From: an uncultured Anaerolineae bacterium
GTDB taxonomy: Bacteria; Chloroflexota; Anaerolineae; Promineifilales; Promineifilaceae
DNA length: 64,000 nucleotides
Assembly: GCA_905479495.1 (NCBI GenBank)
Contig: CAJQMR010000007.1
Coordinates: forward strand, 248,001-312,000
Direction of reading: 5' to 3'
Part shown: positions 1-8,237 of the stretch, piece after piece
Position numbering within the stretch: the stretch's first letter is position 1
Layout: every line of letters begins with the position of its first letter
The notes under the pieces: generated by a model
What the model was told of the DNA's origin: nothing
The model's input: only the letters and a program-made list of their open reading frames with translations
The model's database searches: none
Position numbers and translations under genes: made by a program

Positions 1-2
1 AA

Positions 3-2285
3 ACCTTTGCCCGATTTCATATACCAGGCCTGTGGGCAGATACCTTGCTAGATAGCGGCTGGTTAGCGCTTTACCAAGGTAGCTACCAAACCAGTCTCGA
101 TTATTTCCAGCAAGCTGAAACCCTCTACGCTGAAGTTGGCAATAATTGGTTGCCAGTCATCGCCATCATGCATCAGGGTGAAGCGTATGTGCAAATGGGC
201 CAATATCAACAGGCATTGTACTATTTGGAAAAAGCCAGCCAACGCCTGGAAACGCTAGACATGCCTCAACGCCAGGCATGGTGCCAGATACGATTAGCTG
301 CTGTCCACGAGTTGTTAAATCATTGGTCACAGTCCGAAACCCATCTCGATGAAGCAGAGAAATATTACCGGCAAGCGGGTCAAGGAGAAAATTCCTCCAC
401 TGTTTACAATTTGCGGGCCAAACTGTGCTTTGCTCAAGGTAAAGTAGCTGAAGCGCTTCAATTTCTACATCTGGCGATGGACGCTGCTGAGCAACAAGGC
501 GAGCAGCCGGAAGTTGCCCAAGCGCAGCGCTTGTTGGGTCATACCCTGTGTGAGGTTGGTCGGCTCGATGAAGCGGTTCACTATCTACAAAAGGCCGACA
601 GCAGCTTCGCCACCATGAGTATGGTGATTGACCGGGCCGCCTGCCAAGTAGAATTGGGAGATTACTACAGCCGAAAAAATGAATATGCTGCTGCCGAAAC
701 CGTTTGGAAACAAGCCTTAAGTATAATTACCGGCGCTGCTCCCGAGCTGGAGTGGCGGGCCCATTTGGGGTTAGCTGGATTGGCTGAAGCAGCCAATGAT
801 GGGGTGACGGCACTAGCCGCCTACCGGCAAGCCGTTGCGGCGCTGGCCCAGTTACGCCGCACCTTGTGGCAACCAGCTGTCGCAGGTTCTTACCTGGTAA
901 AGCCCATGTCACTGTTTGATCGTGCTGTCGCTCTGGCAACAAAAATGAAGGCAACAAGGAATGTGCTTTATTTTATTGAAGAAAGCAAGGCGCAGACAAC
1001 CGCCAAACAACTTGTGTCACCGGCATCAACCAGCCTGTCTCTTCCCAGCCATGTCACGGATTTGATTGCGGAGATTCGCTGGTTGCAGCAAAAAATCGGC
1101 GAATCAAAATCCTCCGGACCAGGAAGTTTTGTCTCAGGACGAGAACTTCATCAACAATTTATACAAAAGGTACGCAGCTATGATCAGCTGGTAAGTCGGG
1201 TAGAACGCGCCCAAATGCCCAGCCATCAGCTTGCAGAAACAAACAGTGAGTTTGATCTTACTCATTTTCGGGAACAAGCAACCGGTTTTTTGGGCAAAAA
1301 ATGGCTTGTCCTGAACTTCTACCAAAATGAGGCTGAAATTACGGCCGTGGCCATCACCCCCACCGACTGTTTTTCCTGGTCTACATTTGTCACGCCGACG
1401 CTGAATTTTGCCTTAGATCGGTGCAGCAAAGCAGGAATCAATCGTTCTCTCTCATTGCGAAATCTAGAGCCTTTGGGCAGCGCCCTTTTACCAAAAGCCG
1501 TTTCCGACAAGCTGACCCCCGATACCCATTTATTAATTGTTCCGCATAAAAAGCTGCATCGGCTACCCTGGGCAGCACTGCCGGTAGCTGGGGCCAAACA
1601 TCTCATGACAAGCTGTATACCCACTGTCATCCCCTCACTGCAAAGCCTCCTCGCACTCTGGCAGCGACCTCAAGCAGCCAAACAGGACCTCCACGCACCA
1701 GGGTTACTCATAGCCGTCGCCAACTTCCGGGAACGACATACACCGTTGGTTGAAGTGTATCGAGAAGCAGAAATGTTTACTGAATTATTTGGACCTCGGG
1801 TTAAAGCCCTGATCGATGCGGGGGCTATGGTTGATACCTGGCGGCATCTACAACAAGAACAAGGGTCAACTCGCTTTAGCTTTCTGCATATAGCCACCCA
1901 TGCCTACTCCGATCAGTTCACGGGCCGACTTTCTGGTTTGGCTTTGTATGATCGCGATCTCTGGTTGGATGAACTGCAACAGTTTGCTCCTCTGCCACCT
2001 TTAGTGACCTTGTCTGCTTGCAGTGGATTGCGCAATCTGATTCATGAGGGAGATGAACAAATAGGTCTGTCAATTGCCTGTCTGTCAGCTGGGGCACAGC
2101 GTGTTGTGGGCAGCCTATGGCCGATCCTGGATGAAAGCTCACCGAATTTCATGCGTGACTTTTATCAGGATCTGTTAGACGGATATGGCGTGGCAGAAGC
2201 ATTGGTACAGGCACAGCGAACGGCCGTACAAACCGGGGCAGATCTAATGCATTGGGCCAGTTTTCAATGTATTGGCCAGCCATAA
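3..2285 (+). CDS. TPR-CHAT protein, caspase-like protease (5' partial)
   Basis: The frame is open to the left edge, so the true start lies outside the window; the first internal start is a TTG at 45 without an obvious ribosome site. The first ~300 residues are helical tetratricopeptide-like repeats (pattern G-x-Y-x-x-A-L-x-Y). The last ~350 residues form a CHAT domain (caspase/separase clan). The expected catalytic dyad is intact: His in IATHAYSD (codon 1899-1901) and Cys in LSACSGL (codon 2019-2021). The C-terminal motif WPILDESSP followed by a helix ending in A-E-A-L is also typical. CHAT proteases are cytoplasmic effectors, usually switched on by a partner NTPase or adaptor that docks on the TPRs. 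The ATPase gene at 2787 and the downstream EAD-type genes fit such a partner role, which is inferred. The upstream part is not visible. Confidence 0.88.
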   Translation, partial: TFARFHIPGLWADTLLDSGWLALYQGSYQTSLDYFQQAETLYAEVGNNWLPVIAIMHQGEAYVQMGQYQQALYYLEKASQRLETLDMPQRQAWCQIRLAAVHELLNHWSQSETHLDEAEKYYRQAGQGENSSTVYNLRAKLCFAQGKVAEALQFLHLAMDAAEQQGEQPEVAQAQRLLGHTLCEVGRLDEAVHYLQKADSSFATMSMVIDRAACQVELGDYYSRKNEYAAAETVWKQALSIITGAAPELEWRAHLGLAGLAEAANDGVTALAAYRQAVAALAQLRRTLWQPAVAGSYLVKPMSLFDRAVALATKMKATRNVLYFIEESKAQTTAKQLVSPASTSLSLPSHVTDLIAEIRWLQQKIGESKSSGPGSFVSGRELHQQFIQKVRSYDQLVSRVERAQMPSHQLAETNSEFDLTHFREQATGFLGKKWLVLNFYQNEAEITAVAITPTDCFSWSTFVTPTLNFALDRCSKAGINRSLSLRNLEPLGSALLPKAVSDKLTPDTHLLIVPHKKLHRLPWAALPVAGAKHLMTSCIPTVIPSLQSLLALWQRPQAAKQDLHAPGLLIAVANFRERHTPLVEVYREAEMFTELFGPRVKALIDAGAMVDTWRHLQQEQGSTRFSFLHIATHAYSDQFTGRLSGLALYDRDLWLDELQQFAPLPPLVTLSACSGLRNLIHEGDEQIGLSIACLSAGAQRVVGSLWPILDESSPNFMRDFYQDLLDGYGVAEALVQAQRTAVQTGADLMHWASFQCIGQP

Positions 2286-2297
2286 AAAGCGAACAGC

Positions 2298-2339
2298 TGA
2301 AGATAAAGCATCTGTTTTCACACAGAAGCTTTATCTTCA
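2298..2339. terminator. Bidirectional terminator hairpin
   Basis: A perfect 12-bp inverted repeat (2298-2309 against 2328-2339, TGAAGATAAAGC) with an 18-nt loop lies between the stop of the CHAT gene and the stop of the convergent small gene. There is no strong U tract, so a terminator role rests on position and stem quality. Confidence 0.55.
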
Positions 2340-2350
2340 CGTTCGTTCGG

Positions 2351-2569
2351 TTAACCGCCGCAGCCACTCTGAGAACCGCCACCACCATTATTACAAGCGA
2401 TAACAGATACAGGGCCGTCTGATGGACTTTCATCCTGGAATAGGGCAAAATTGGGGCTGTTATCAGCAGCGATGGAAACGGCCGTTCCAATAACAGACAC
2501 TGTCAACATGGCCATTAGAAGGCCAGTTAACAAAAGTCGAAAAATATAGTCGTTTATTGCCTTGAGCAT
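2351..2569 (-). CDS. Small exported glycine-tailed peptide, unknown
   Basis: A 72-residue product. The ATG at 2569 is preceded by a strong AGGAGG nine bases upstream; a GTG one codon earlier is also possible. Residues ~8-35 form a hydrophobic signal-type helix with basic residues before it and a plausible AxA-like cleavage region (SIAADN). The mature part is acidic and ends in a Cys/Gly-rich tail (C-N-N-G-G-G-G ... C-G-G). No family is recognised. It converges on the CHAT gene and lies divergently from the ATPase gene at 2787. It could be a small secreted or membrane-retained peptide, possibly a substrate or regulator of the neighbouring protease; nothing in the sequence proves a link. An ACGGCCGT site lies inside the reading frame. 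Confidence 0.5.
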   Translation of the reverse strand: MLKAINDYIFRLLLTGLLMAMLTVSVIGTAVSIAADNSPNFALFQDESPSDGPVSVIACNNGGGGSQSGCGG

Positions 2570-2786
2570 CACGAGTCACCTCCTCTCTGGTGAAGACTCG
2601 TTGAGTGTGGCGCCCGAATTCGCTGACCAGGCTGCGAACCCGCTCATGAGACGCTCAACGGCTTTTTGATTTGTCTGCTACAGCTTACAGAAATGAAGCA
2701 ATAAACGTCTGAGCTTAATTTGAGCGACTACTGAGCTGTTTCTGATCAAGTGAATTCCTCAAGTCAAGTATGACTCTGGAGATGGT

Positions 2787-4244
2787 ATGTCCGAATCTAA
2801 TGCCCTGTCCCCTACTAATTATTGGCAGCACTACCCTGATACATATCGTTCCGAGGAGGTAAAAACAGTAGTTGACTGGCTGGCGGCCGGAGAAAGTGGG
2901 GTGATCGTTGGTTTGTCTGGGGCTGGAAGGGCGAGTTTGTTGTCGTTTTTGCATCACCGTCCAGACGTATTGCACAGGCTACTTTCTGCCTACAATTGTC
3001 GGGGCGTTTTGGTGCCGGTTGATTTGATCAACCTGCCAGACAATTCGCTGGCTACACTTTATCGTACTATCTTGCGCTCCTTCTATGAGGTCAGTTACCG
3101 GTTTGACAGCGCCCAGCAAACAGTCATTCACGATCTATATCGCAAAACAGAAACGTCACGAGATGCTTTTCTGTCTCAAAGTGCCTTGCGGGAGCTGTTA
3201 CTCGCCATGGAAACTGAAGCTTATCGAATTGGGCTGATATTTGACCGCTTTGATCGTTTCTGCGAAACGGCCACGGTTCGCATGACCAACACATTACGGG
3301 GCTTACGCGACAGTTTCAAAGAGACGCTTTGTTATCTGGTCAGTTTGCCTCAGGAGCTGATTTACTCACCTTATTGGGAAAGCCTGGAGCCGCTCCGAGG
3401 CATTTTAGACAGCCATACCTGCTGGGTCGGTCCGCTGCTTGAAAAAGATGCGCGTCACATGATTGCCCATCGCACTCAACATCTGGGTGAACCTCTATCT
3501 GATGAGGTATTTGAATACATACTGGCAGTAACTGGAGGGTATCCTTCTTTGATACGAGTTGTGTGCGACTGGTGGGTAGAGGCTAAGGAAACGGCCGTTT
3601 CTCCAACCTCTAGCAAATGGGAAACCAGATTACTCCCTCAGCAAAATGTGCAGCACCGTTTGGGACAAATCTGGTATGGCCTCACTCAAGAAGAACAGTC
3701 GGCCCTGTCTGAGTTACAAAAGTGGCAAGGCAGCCAAGATGCCGGCAGTTCCACTAAGCATCTTCGCTCAAAATCTACTCCTCCCCTGGCCGCACGCTAT
3801 AGAAACTTGCTGCCTCGCCTCCATAGTAAGGGCGTGTGCTACCAGAATAGGCAGAATGAGTGGCAGGTTAACGGCCGTTTGCTGGCATCTTATATCGCAG
3901 AAGCATCTGGTCGTAGTCGGGGAAAAATCTGGTTAGACACTATAACCGAAAATATCTACCAGGGAGACGTGCCCATTGAAAATCTGCCACCTCTGGAACG
4001 AGCCGTGTTGGGCTTTCTCATCCAAAATCCGTATGCACGTCATACCCACACCGACCTGATTGAGGCTGCCTGGCCTGAGGATGTTCACAAAGAGGGTGTT
4101 TCTACCGATGCCCTTTATCAAACAATTCGCGGCTTACGCAAGAAAATCGAACCACAGCCATCCGCCCCCTGTTACATTCTCAATTGGCGTGGACAGATGG
4201 AGGGAGGCTACCATTTCTTTCCTGAAGGCCGTCCAGCCCAGTGA
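2787..4244 (+). CDS. P-loop ATPase with C-terminal winged helix (STAND/AAA-like)
   Basis: 485 residues. An N-terminal helix is followed by a P-loop ATPase: the Walker A-like GLSGAGRASLL (~residues 40-50) carries Arg where Lys is expected, and a Walker B-like hydrophobic strand gives LIFDRFDRF (~150-158). The middle (~230-370) is helical with a winged-helix look, as in ORC/STAND ATPases. The last ~90 residues, from LPPLERAVLGFL to GGYHFF, match the OmpR-type DNA-binding fold, including the recognition-helix pattern TDALYQTIRGLRKKI. The role is probably an adaptor or switch tied to the CHAT protease, with a DNA- or protein-binding tail. ATG has TGGAGAT upstream. The Arg in the P-loop makes ATP hydrolysis doubtful, though nucleotide binding remains possible. 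Confidence 0.6.
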   Translation: MSESNALSPTNYWQHYPDTYRSEEVKTVVDWLAAGESGVIVGLSGAGRASLLSFLHHRPDVLHRLLSAYNCRGVLVPVDLINLPDNSLATLYRTILRSFYEVSYRFDSAQQTVIHDLYRKTETSRDAFLSQSALRELLLAMETEAYRIGLIFDRFDRFCETATVRMTNTLRGLRDSFKETLCYLVSLPQELIYSPYWESLEPLRGILDSHTCWVGPLLEKDARHMIAHRTQHLGEPLSDEVFEYILAVTGGYPSLIRVVCDWWVEAKETAVSPTSSKWETRLLPQQNVQHRLGQIWYGLTQEEQSALSELQKWQGSQDAGSSTKHLRSKSTPPLAARYRNLLPRLHSKGVCYQNRQNEWQVNGRLLASYIAEASGRSRGKIWLDTITENIYQGDVPIENLPPLERAVLGFLIQNPYARHTHTDLIEAAWPEDVHKEGVSTDALYQTIRGLRKKIEPQPSAPCYILNWRGQMEGGYHFFPEGRPAQ

Positions 4245-4336
4245 GCGAAAATCGCAAGTTCTCTTTTACCAACACGAAAGATTTTGAGGACAAACAAGCA
4301 TAATATAAATAGACGTATTTTCGTCTGGAGGGTAAT

Positions 4337-6175
4337 ATGCAATCAGATCATCCTAAAGTTATCAATAGAACGGGAACAGAATTACCGACCTATGCGAAGA
4401 AAATTCTGGCGATCATGTTTGCTGCTTATTCGCAGGTTATCATCAAATCTGAATTTCAGAGCGGGTTTAGCGGCAGTCGGGTCTTTCTGGTACGGCCTAT
4501 CCGCCAAGATGGAGCCGAACTACCAGCCGTCATCAAAATAGACCTCGCTGCCCGCATCGAAAAAGAATGGCAGGCTTATCAAAGCTGCATTCAAAATAGA
4601 TTGCCCAATGTAGCTGAGATTCGCGGTGAGCCTGTTTACCCTCCAGGGAGCTTGTGGGGCGGATTATGGTACCCGTTGGTAGGAGCGGGCACGTTTGAAA
4701 TAGAAAGCCTCAACCAATATTTACGGCGAGCCAGCATAGAAGACATTCGCCACACTTTGGAAGCACGCCTCTTTAAAAGTCTGGGGGTGCTTTGGACACA
4801 AACGCGTACAGTTCAACCTGACCTTCACTTACAAACCCATTATGATTCTTTTTTACCTATGAATCTAGTAATTGAATTAGTCAGCTTGCCAACGGGCGCT
4901 CAGGCACAGTGGCTGCATCCCAGTAGCGCCGGCAGCCTGAAGTTGAAGAGCGGCGATTTTGTACAGCTTTCTAACTTTCAGGTAGTGAAGGTGTCTCAAG
5001 AAACAGAAAAGCTTTCGCTAGATATGCCGTCTGACTCACTGACTGCTTACCGGGTGCAGGTTTTTCCTGTAGCAGACAGCACGTCTTATGAAGTGGGCGA
5101 TCTGATTCAGCAGCCGTTCATCGGTATTGTGCGCCAGACACGCCAAGAGCTGCTGCGTGAGCAGGTGTTGGCGGCATTAGGGGGAGAAGTGGATTTAACG
5201 GCCGTTTCCCTAACGCTTCCCGATAACAGCACGTTGCCAAATCCATTACACGCCTTACCGGACATTCTCAACCATTCTTTGGATGCTCATGTGTCTTACA
5301 TCCACGGAGACCTTAATCTGGAAAATGTTCTGGTGGAATTTGAAAGCCGCACGGCCTACTTGATTGATTTTGCCCAATCACGGAAAGACCATAGCTTACG
5401 CGACTTGTTCCATTTGGAAATGTCTGTGGTGACCCAACTTGTGTCTGCGGCGTTAAGAGAGAACAGCTTGGCGGCAGAGCGCATTTGCTCTTTTTACGAA
5501 CAGCTTCACTGCGCCGTCCTACATCCGGGCCAAATTGCCGCCCCCGTCGGTTTGGAAAAACCGTTTGCCATTTTGCTGATGATTCGCCAGGCGGCCCAAC
5601 GGTATCTATTTACGCCAGGCGATTGGTCCGAATATTTTTACGGCCTGGCCCTTTACCTGTTAGGATCGCTGCGCTACCCTAATCTGGATAAGATTCCGGG
5701 AGCAAAAGCGGTGGCGTTTTGGGGAACGGCCGTTACCCTCAAACTTTTGCAATCCGCTCCTCCTTGCCAGCCGCAACAAGAGCAAGCCACCCCACCGGCA
5801 CAGCAAAACATTCCCAAATCCACTACTCAGACTAATTTCCATGGCCCCATCACTGGCCCTGTTCACACCGGCAGCGGCAATATCAATATGATCAATCCAC
5901 CCCAGTCTAGGAAAAGTATCAGACACGGAGATCTGTTCTCTGCTTACGAAATGGGGCTGGAACGTTTACTAGCACAGATTGATCAGTCACATGCTCGCTA
6001 CAGTGATGCGCTTGTCTACCAGCAGCGGCTCATGGAAAATATCGGCCGCTCCCGACGATTTGGTGATACCAACTTACGCCAGGCAGACCGCGCTGAAATT
6101 ATTGACCAACTGAATGAGCTGGCTTTGGCCACATTGGGTATTTCCTTCAACAAACTGTGCCAGGAGGCAGCATGA
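4337..6175 (+). CDS. APH/TCAD-like kinase with amyloid-like motif and helical tail
   Basis: 612 residues. Residues ~30-480 are a divergent phosphotransferase of the choline/aminoglycoside-kinase type: catalytic loop YIHGDLNLENVLV (HGD...N) and metal-binding LIDFAQSRKDH. The loop resembles the kinase-like domain named TCAD9 in ternary conflict systems (from memory, not checked). A low-complexity Gln/Pro/Thr linker leads to the motif TNFHGPITGPVHTGSGNI (~500-517). The last ~75 residues form a helical domain ending in GISFNKLC, which is duplicated in the next gene. A long insertion sits between the N-lobe and the catalytic loop. ATG has CTGGAGGG upstream. The stop overlaps the next start (ATGA), so the two are translationally coupled. 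Its substrate is unknown. Confidence 0.65.
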   Translation: MQSDHPKVINRTGTELPTYAKKILAIMFAAYSQVIIKSEFQSGFSGSRVFLVRPIRQDGAELPAVIKIDLAARIEKEWQAYQSCIQNRLPNVAEIRGEPVYPPGSLWGGLWYPLVGAGTFEIESLNQYLRRASIEDIRHTLEARLFKSLGVLWTQTRTVQPDLHLQTHYDSFLPMNLVIELVSLPTGAQAQWLHPSSAGSLKLKSGDFVQLSNFQVVKVSQETEKLSLDMPSDSLTAYRVQVFPVADSTSYEVGDLIQQPFIGIVRQTRQELLREQVLAALGGEVDLTAVSLTLPDNSTLPNPLHALPDILNHSLDAHVSYIHGDLNLENVLVEFESRTAYLIDFAQSRKDHSLRDLFHLEMSVVTQLVSAALRENSLAAERICSFYEQLHCAVLHPGQIAAPVGLEKPFAILLMIRQAAQRYLFTPGDWSEYFYGLALYLLGSLRYPNLDKIPGAKAVAFWGTAVTLKLLQSAPPCQPQQEQATPPAQQNIPKSTTQTNFHGPITGPVHTGSGNINMINPPQSRKSIRHGDLFSAYEMGLERLLAQIDQSHARYSDALVYQQRLMENIGRSRRFGDTNLRQADRAEIIDQLNELALATLGISFNKLCQEAA

Positions 6176-6726
6176 CCCACAATGATGAGAAGCGGGAGGA
6201 AACGGCCGTCATCCTCAGCCAACTGCGCCAGATGTTAACTCAGCAGTTCAACAAGAGTGAACTGCACCATCTGGCCTTCGATCTGGGTGTGGAATATGAG
6301 GAGTTGGCTGGCTCCACTAGAAGTGACAAAGCGGTGTCGTTAATTGAGTATTTGCAGCGGAACGGCCGTTTAACCGACCTGGTAACCCAATGCCGCCAAC
6401 TGCGTCCGCGCACCACCTGGCCAGACATGGCTTCCATTGAGACAAACTCAAATCTACCAGGAACCAATCAACTTATCACGGCAATCCAGGATAGTTTTTC
6501 CCGCTATGAAGCGGGTCTCATTAAATTGCAAACCAGTCTGGGACAATCTCATACACATCACGCCGATTTTCTGGTCTACCAACAGAGGTTGATAGAAAAT
6601 CTTGCCCAGACACGTCGCTATGGCGACACAGAAAACCGGCGTGCCGAAAGAGCCGAAACTCTCGATCGATTGAACGCGCTATCAATCGGGACGACAGGCG
6701 TTTCGTTCAACAAATTATGCCAGTGA
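6172..6726 (+). CDS. EAD1-like adaptor with duplicated helical C-terminal domain
   Basis: 184 residues from the ATG at 6172, chosen over the GTG at 6157 because it overlaps the previous stop and has AGGAGG five to six bases upstream. Residues ~12-75 match effector-associated domain 1, a small Death-like helical adaptor domain: LRQMLTQQFNKSELHHLAFD, then VEYEELAG and EYLQRNGRLTDLV. Residues ~105-184 repeat the C-terminal domain of the kinase-like neighbour (LVYQQRLxEN, RRxGDT, RAExxxxLNxL, SFNKLC). EADs recruit effectors to NTPase or adaptor platforms, so this small protein probably bridges the kinase-like protein and an effector such as the CHAT protease (inferred). No membrane segment. Confidence 0.6.
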   Translation: MTHNDEKREETAVILSQLRQMLTQQFNKSELHHLAFDLGVEYEELAGSTRSDKAVSLIEYLQRNGRLTDLVTQCRQLRPRTTWPDMASIETNSNLPGTNQLITAIQDSFSRYEAGLIKLQTSLGQSHTHHADFLVYQQRLIENLAQTRRYGDTENRRAERAETLDRLNALSIGTTGVSFNKLCQ

Positions 6727-6824
6727 CCTTGCTTTCCTAAACCCATCACAGCTGGTACTTTTTTTGACAAATACATAGTATCGTGTCGTTTCTCGTTCCC
6801 TCGGAGTAAAGAGGAGATTAGTTA

Positions 6825-8228
6825 ATGCAACCCCAAATCCTTAAACCGAACGAAATTCTGGTGACAGAAGAATATACTTATCAATCCAAAGTGTCTGGCG
6901 TACGCTACTTAAAACTGGCCTCCACGCCCACGGGGTTGATTGCCGTAAGGGCACCTTACGACAATTACAAGCTTTCAACCAGCGCGTCAATGAGTCATCA
7001 AAGGCGTTCTGTCAACCACAGCTGGATGGGAGTCCGGTTCGCAGAACCAATCGGTTACCTTCAGTGCAGCCATTATGGGATGAGCAACCTCGACAGAGAA
7101 CCTGACCTGCCGTGGGAAGGTGATTTGCTGCCTCTAAAAATCACGCTCAGCCCAAGTCAACTGTCTCAACTCAATACGAATCAGCACAGACGGTTCGATT
7201 TACAAATAACACAAACGTATCAACCCAATGAGCCACAATCAGCTCCACTTGAAGTGAGTATTTTTGTCGTTGATGAAGATTCGCGAGCCGAAGAATGGGA
7301 ATCTGATAGAAAGAGGTTGGTCAAAGAGTTACGCAAACAGGCAGATATTAAGCGTAGTCTGATTCTAAAGTTTCGGGTAAAGCTTTCTCTACCAGCTCGA
7401 AGGTCACTGTTTCAGGAAGGCAATTCGCTGCCCTTAAAGTTGGTTTTGCAGTGGCCCCTGGCTACCCCTCATCGGCTGGCAAAATTTAGCAGTGGCATAA
7501 CACCTTATCCCTTCACTTACAATCCCGAAAATGGCACTATTGAGTGCAACAATATACCTCTGAAGCTGCAAAGAGAAAATCAAGATCTGTTAACCTACGC
7601 AACAGATCTAATTTCTCTTGAAGTAAGCGAGCCCATCGAGCTTTACGAAATGTTAAAATTGCAAGGCAGTGTGTCTGTTGAATTAGATGGCCTCATGTCT
7701 GGGTTGTCTTTGGACTATCTTGCGCTTGCCGATAACGAAGCTGGTAGTATCGCAATTAAGCAATGCACAGTTCTGAAGAACGAGTTTCTCATGAATCTTC
7801 ACGAAGGGTTGGAAAACAAGCATTATTTACCACGGCAACACCTCCATTTTCCCGGCGTGGTCCTGAACGAGATGCGCGTGCTTGATGTAATGATGCTGCT
7901 TGAAGATAAAGGTTTTGAGATCGAAAAGCTTCAAGAACCCGACAGCCAGGAAAGTGTGGAAAAACAACCGTATATTATAAAAGCCAAACGAGCTGAAGGC
8001 GCCAGAGAGGTGAAAATATTTATACTAATCCAAGGCACAAACGCTCAAACATCTCGTGAACGTGGGGTTAAGGGACAGGCAAAATTTACAACCTCACTCC
8101 CGGTTGGCGACACAAGTATTTATATTCAAGGAAGATTACCCGGTGACAGCAAGCGCATTGTCAACCTAATCAATGAAATTCAAAAACAGTTGAAAGAGCA
8201 GTTCCGTCATGTGGGTACGGCCGAGTAG
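6825..8228 (+). CDS. Unknown protein, distant paralogue of next gene
   Basis: 467 residues, no recognised family. It is predicted to be mostly beta-strand and soluble, without signal or membrane helix. A charged helix (~165-190) interrupts it. The C-terminal ~150 residues (from LDVMMLLEDKGFEIEKL to the end) align by eye with residues ~455-560 of the following gene (MSDKGLYVQRVIENPAQ...). The preceding ~100 residues also correspond (both have NIPxxL and a GxLxxxxxGxxS pattern), so the two look like diverged paralogues. ATG has GAGGAGA seven bases upstream. A TTGACA at 6764-6769 lies upstream but no good -10 follows. The A+T-richer codon use and lack of ACGGCCGT sites in this gene suggest a different history from its neighbours. 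Confidence 0.6.
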   Translation: MQPQILKPNEILVTEEYTYQSKVSGVRYLKLASTPTGLIAVRAPYDNYKLSTSASMSHQRRSVNHSWMGVRFAEPIGYLQCSHYGMSNLDREPDLPWEGDLLPLKITLSPSQLSQLNTNQHRRFDLQITQTYQPNEPQSAPLEVSIFVVDEDSRAEEWESDRKRLVKELRKQADIKRSLILKFRVKLSLPARRSLFQEGNSLPLKLVLQWPLATPHRLAKFSSGITPYPFTYNPENGTIECNNIPLKLQRENQDLLTYATDLISLEVSEPIELYEMLKLQGSVSVELDGLMSGLSLDYLALADNEAGSIAIKQCTVLKNEFLMNLHEGLENKHYLPRQHLHFPGVVLNEMRVLDVMMLLEDKGFEIEKLQEPDSQESVEKQPYIIKAKRAEGAREVKIFILIQGTNAQTSRERGVKGQAKFTTSLPVGDTSIYIQGRLPGDSKRIVNLINEIQKQLKEQFRHVGTAE

Positions 8229-8237
8229 GAGATTTCC

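Noticed and set aside
6764..6792. TTGACA box upstream of 6825
   Set aside because: No acceptable -10 at 16-18 bases; TAGTAT lies only six bases away.
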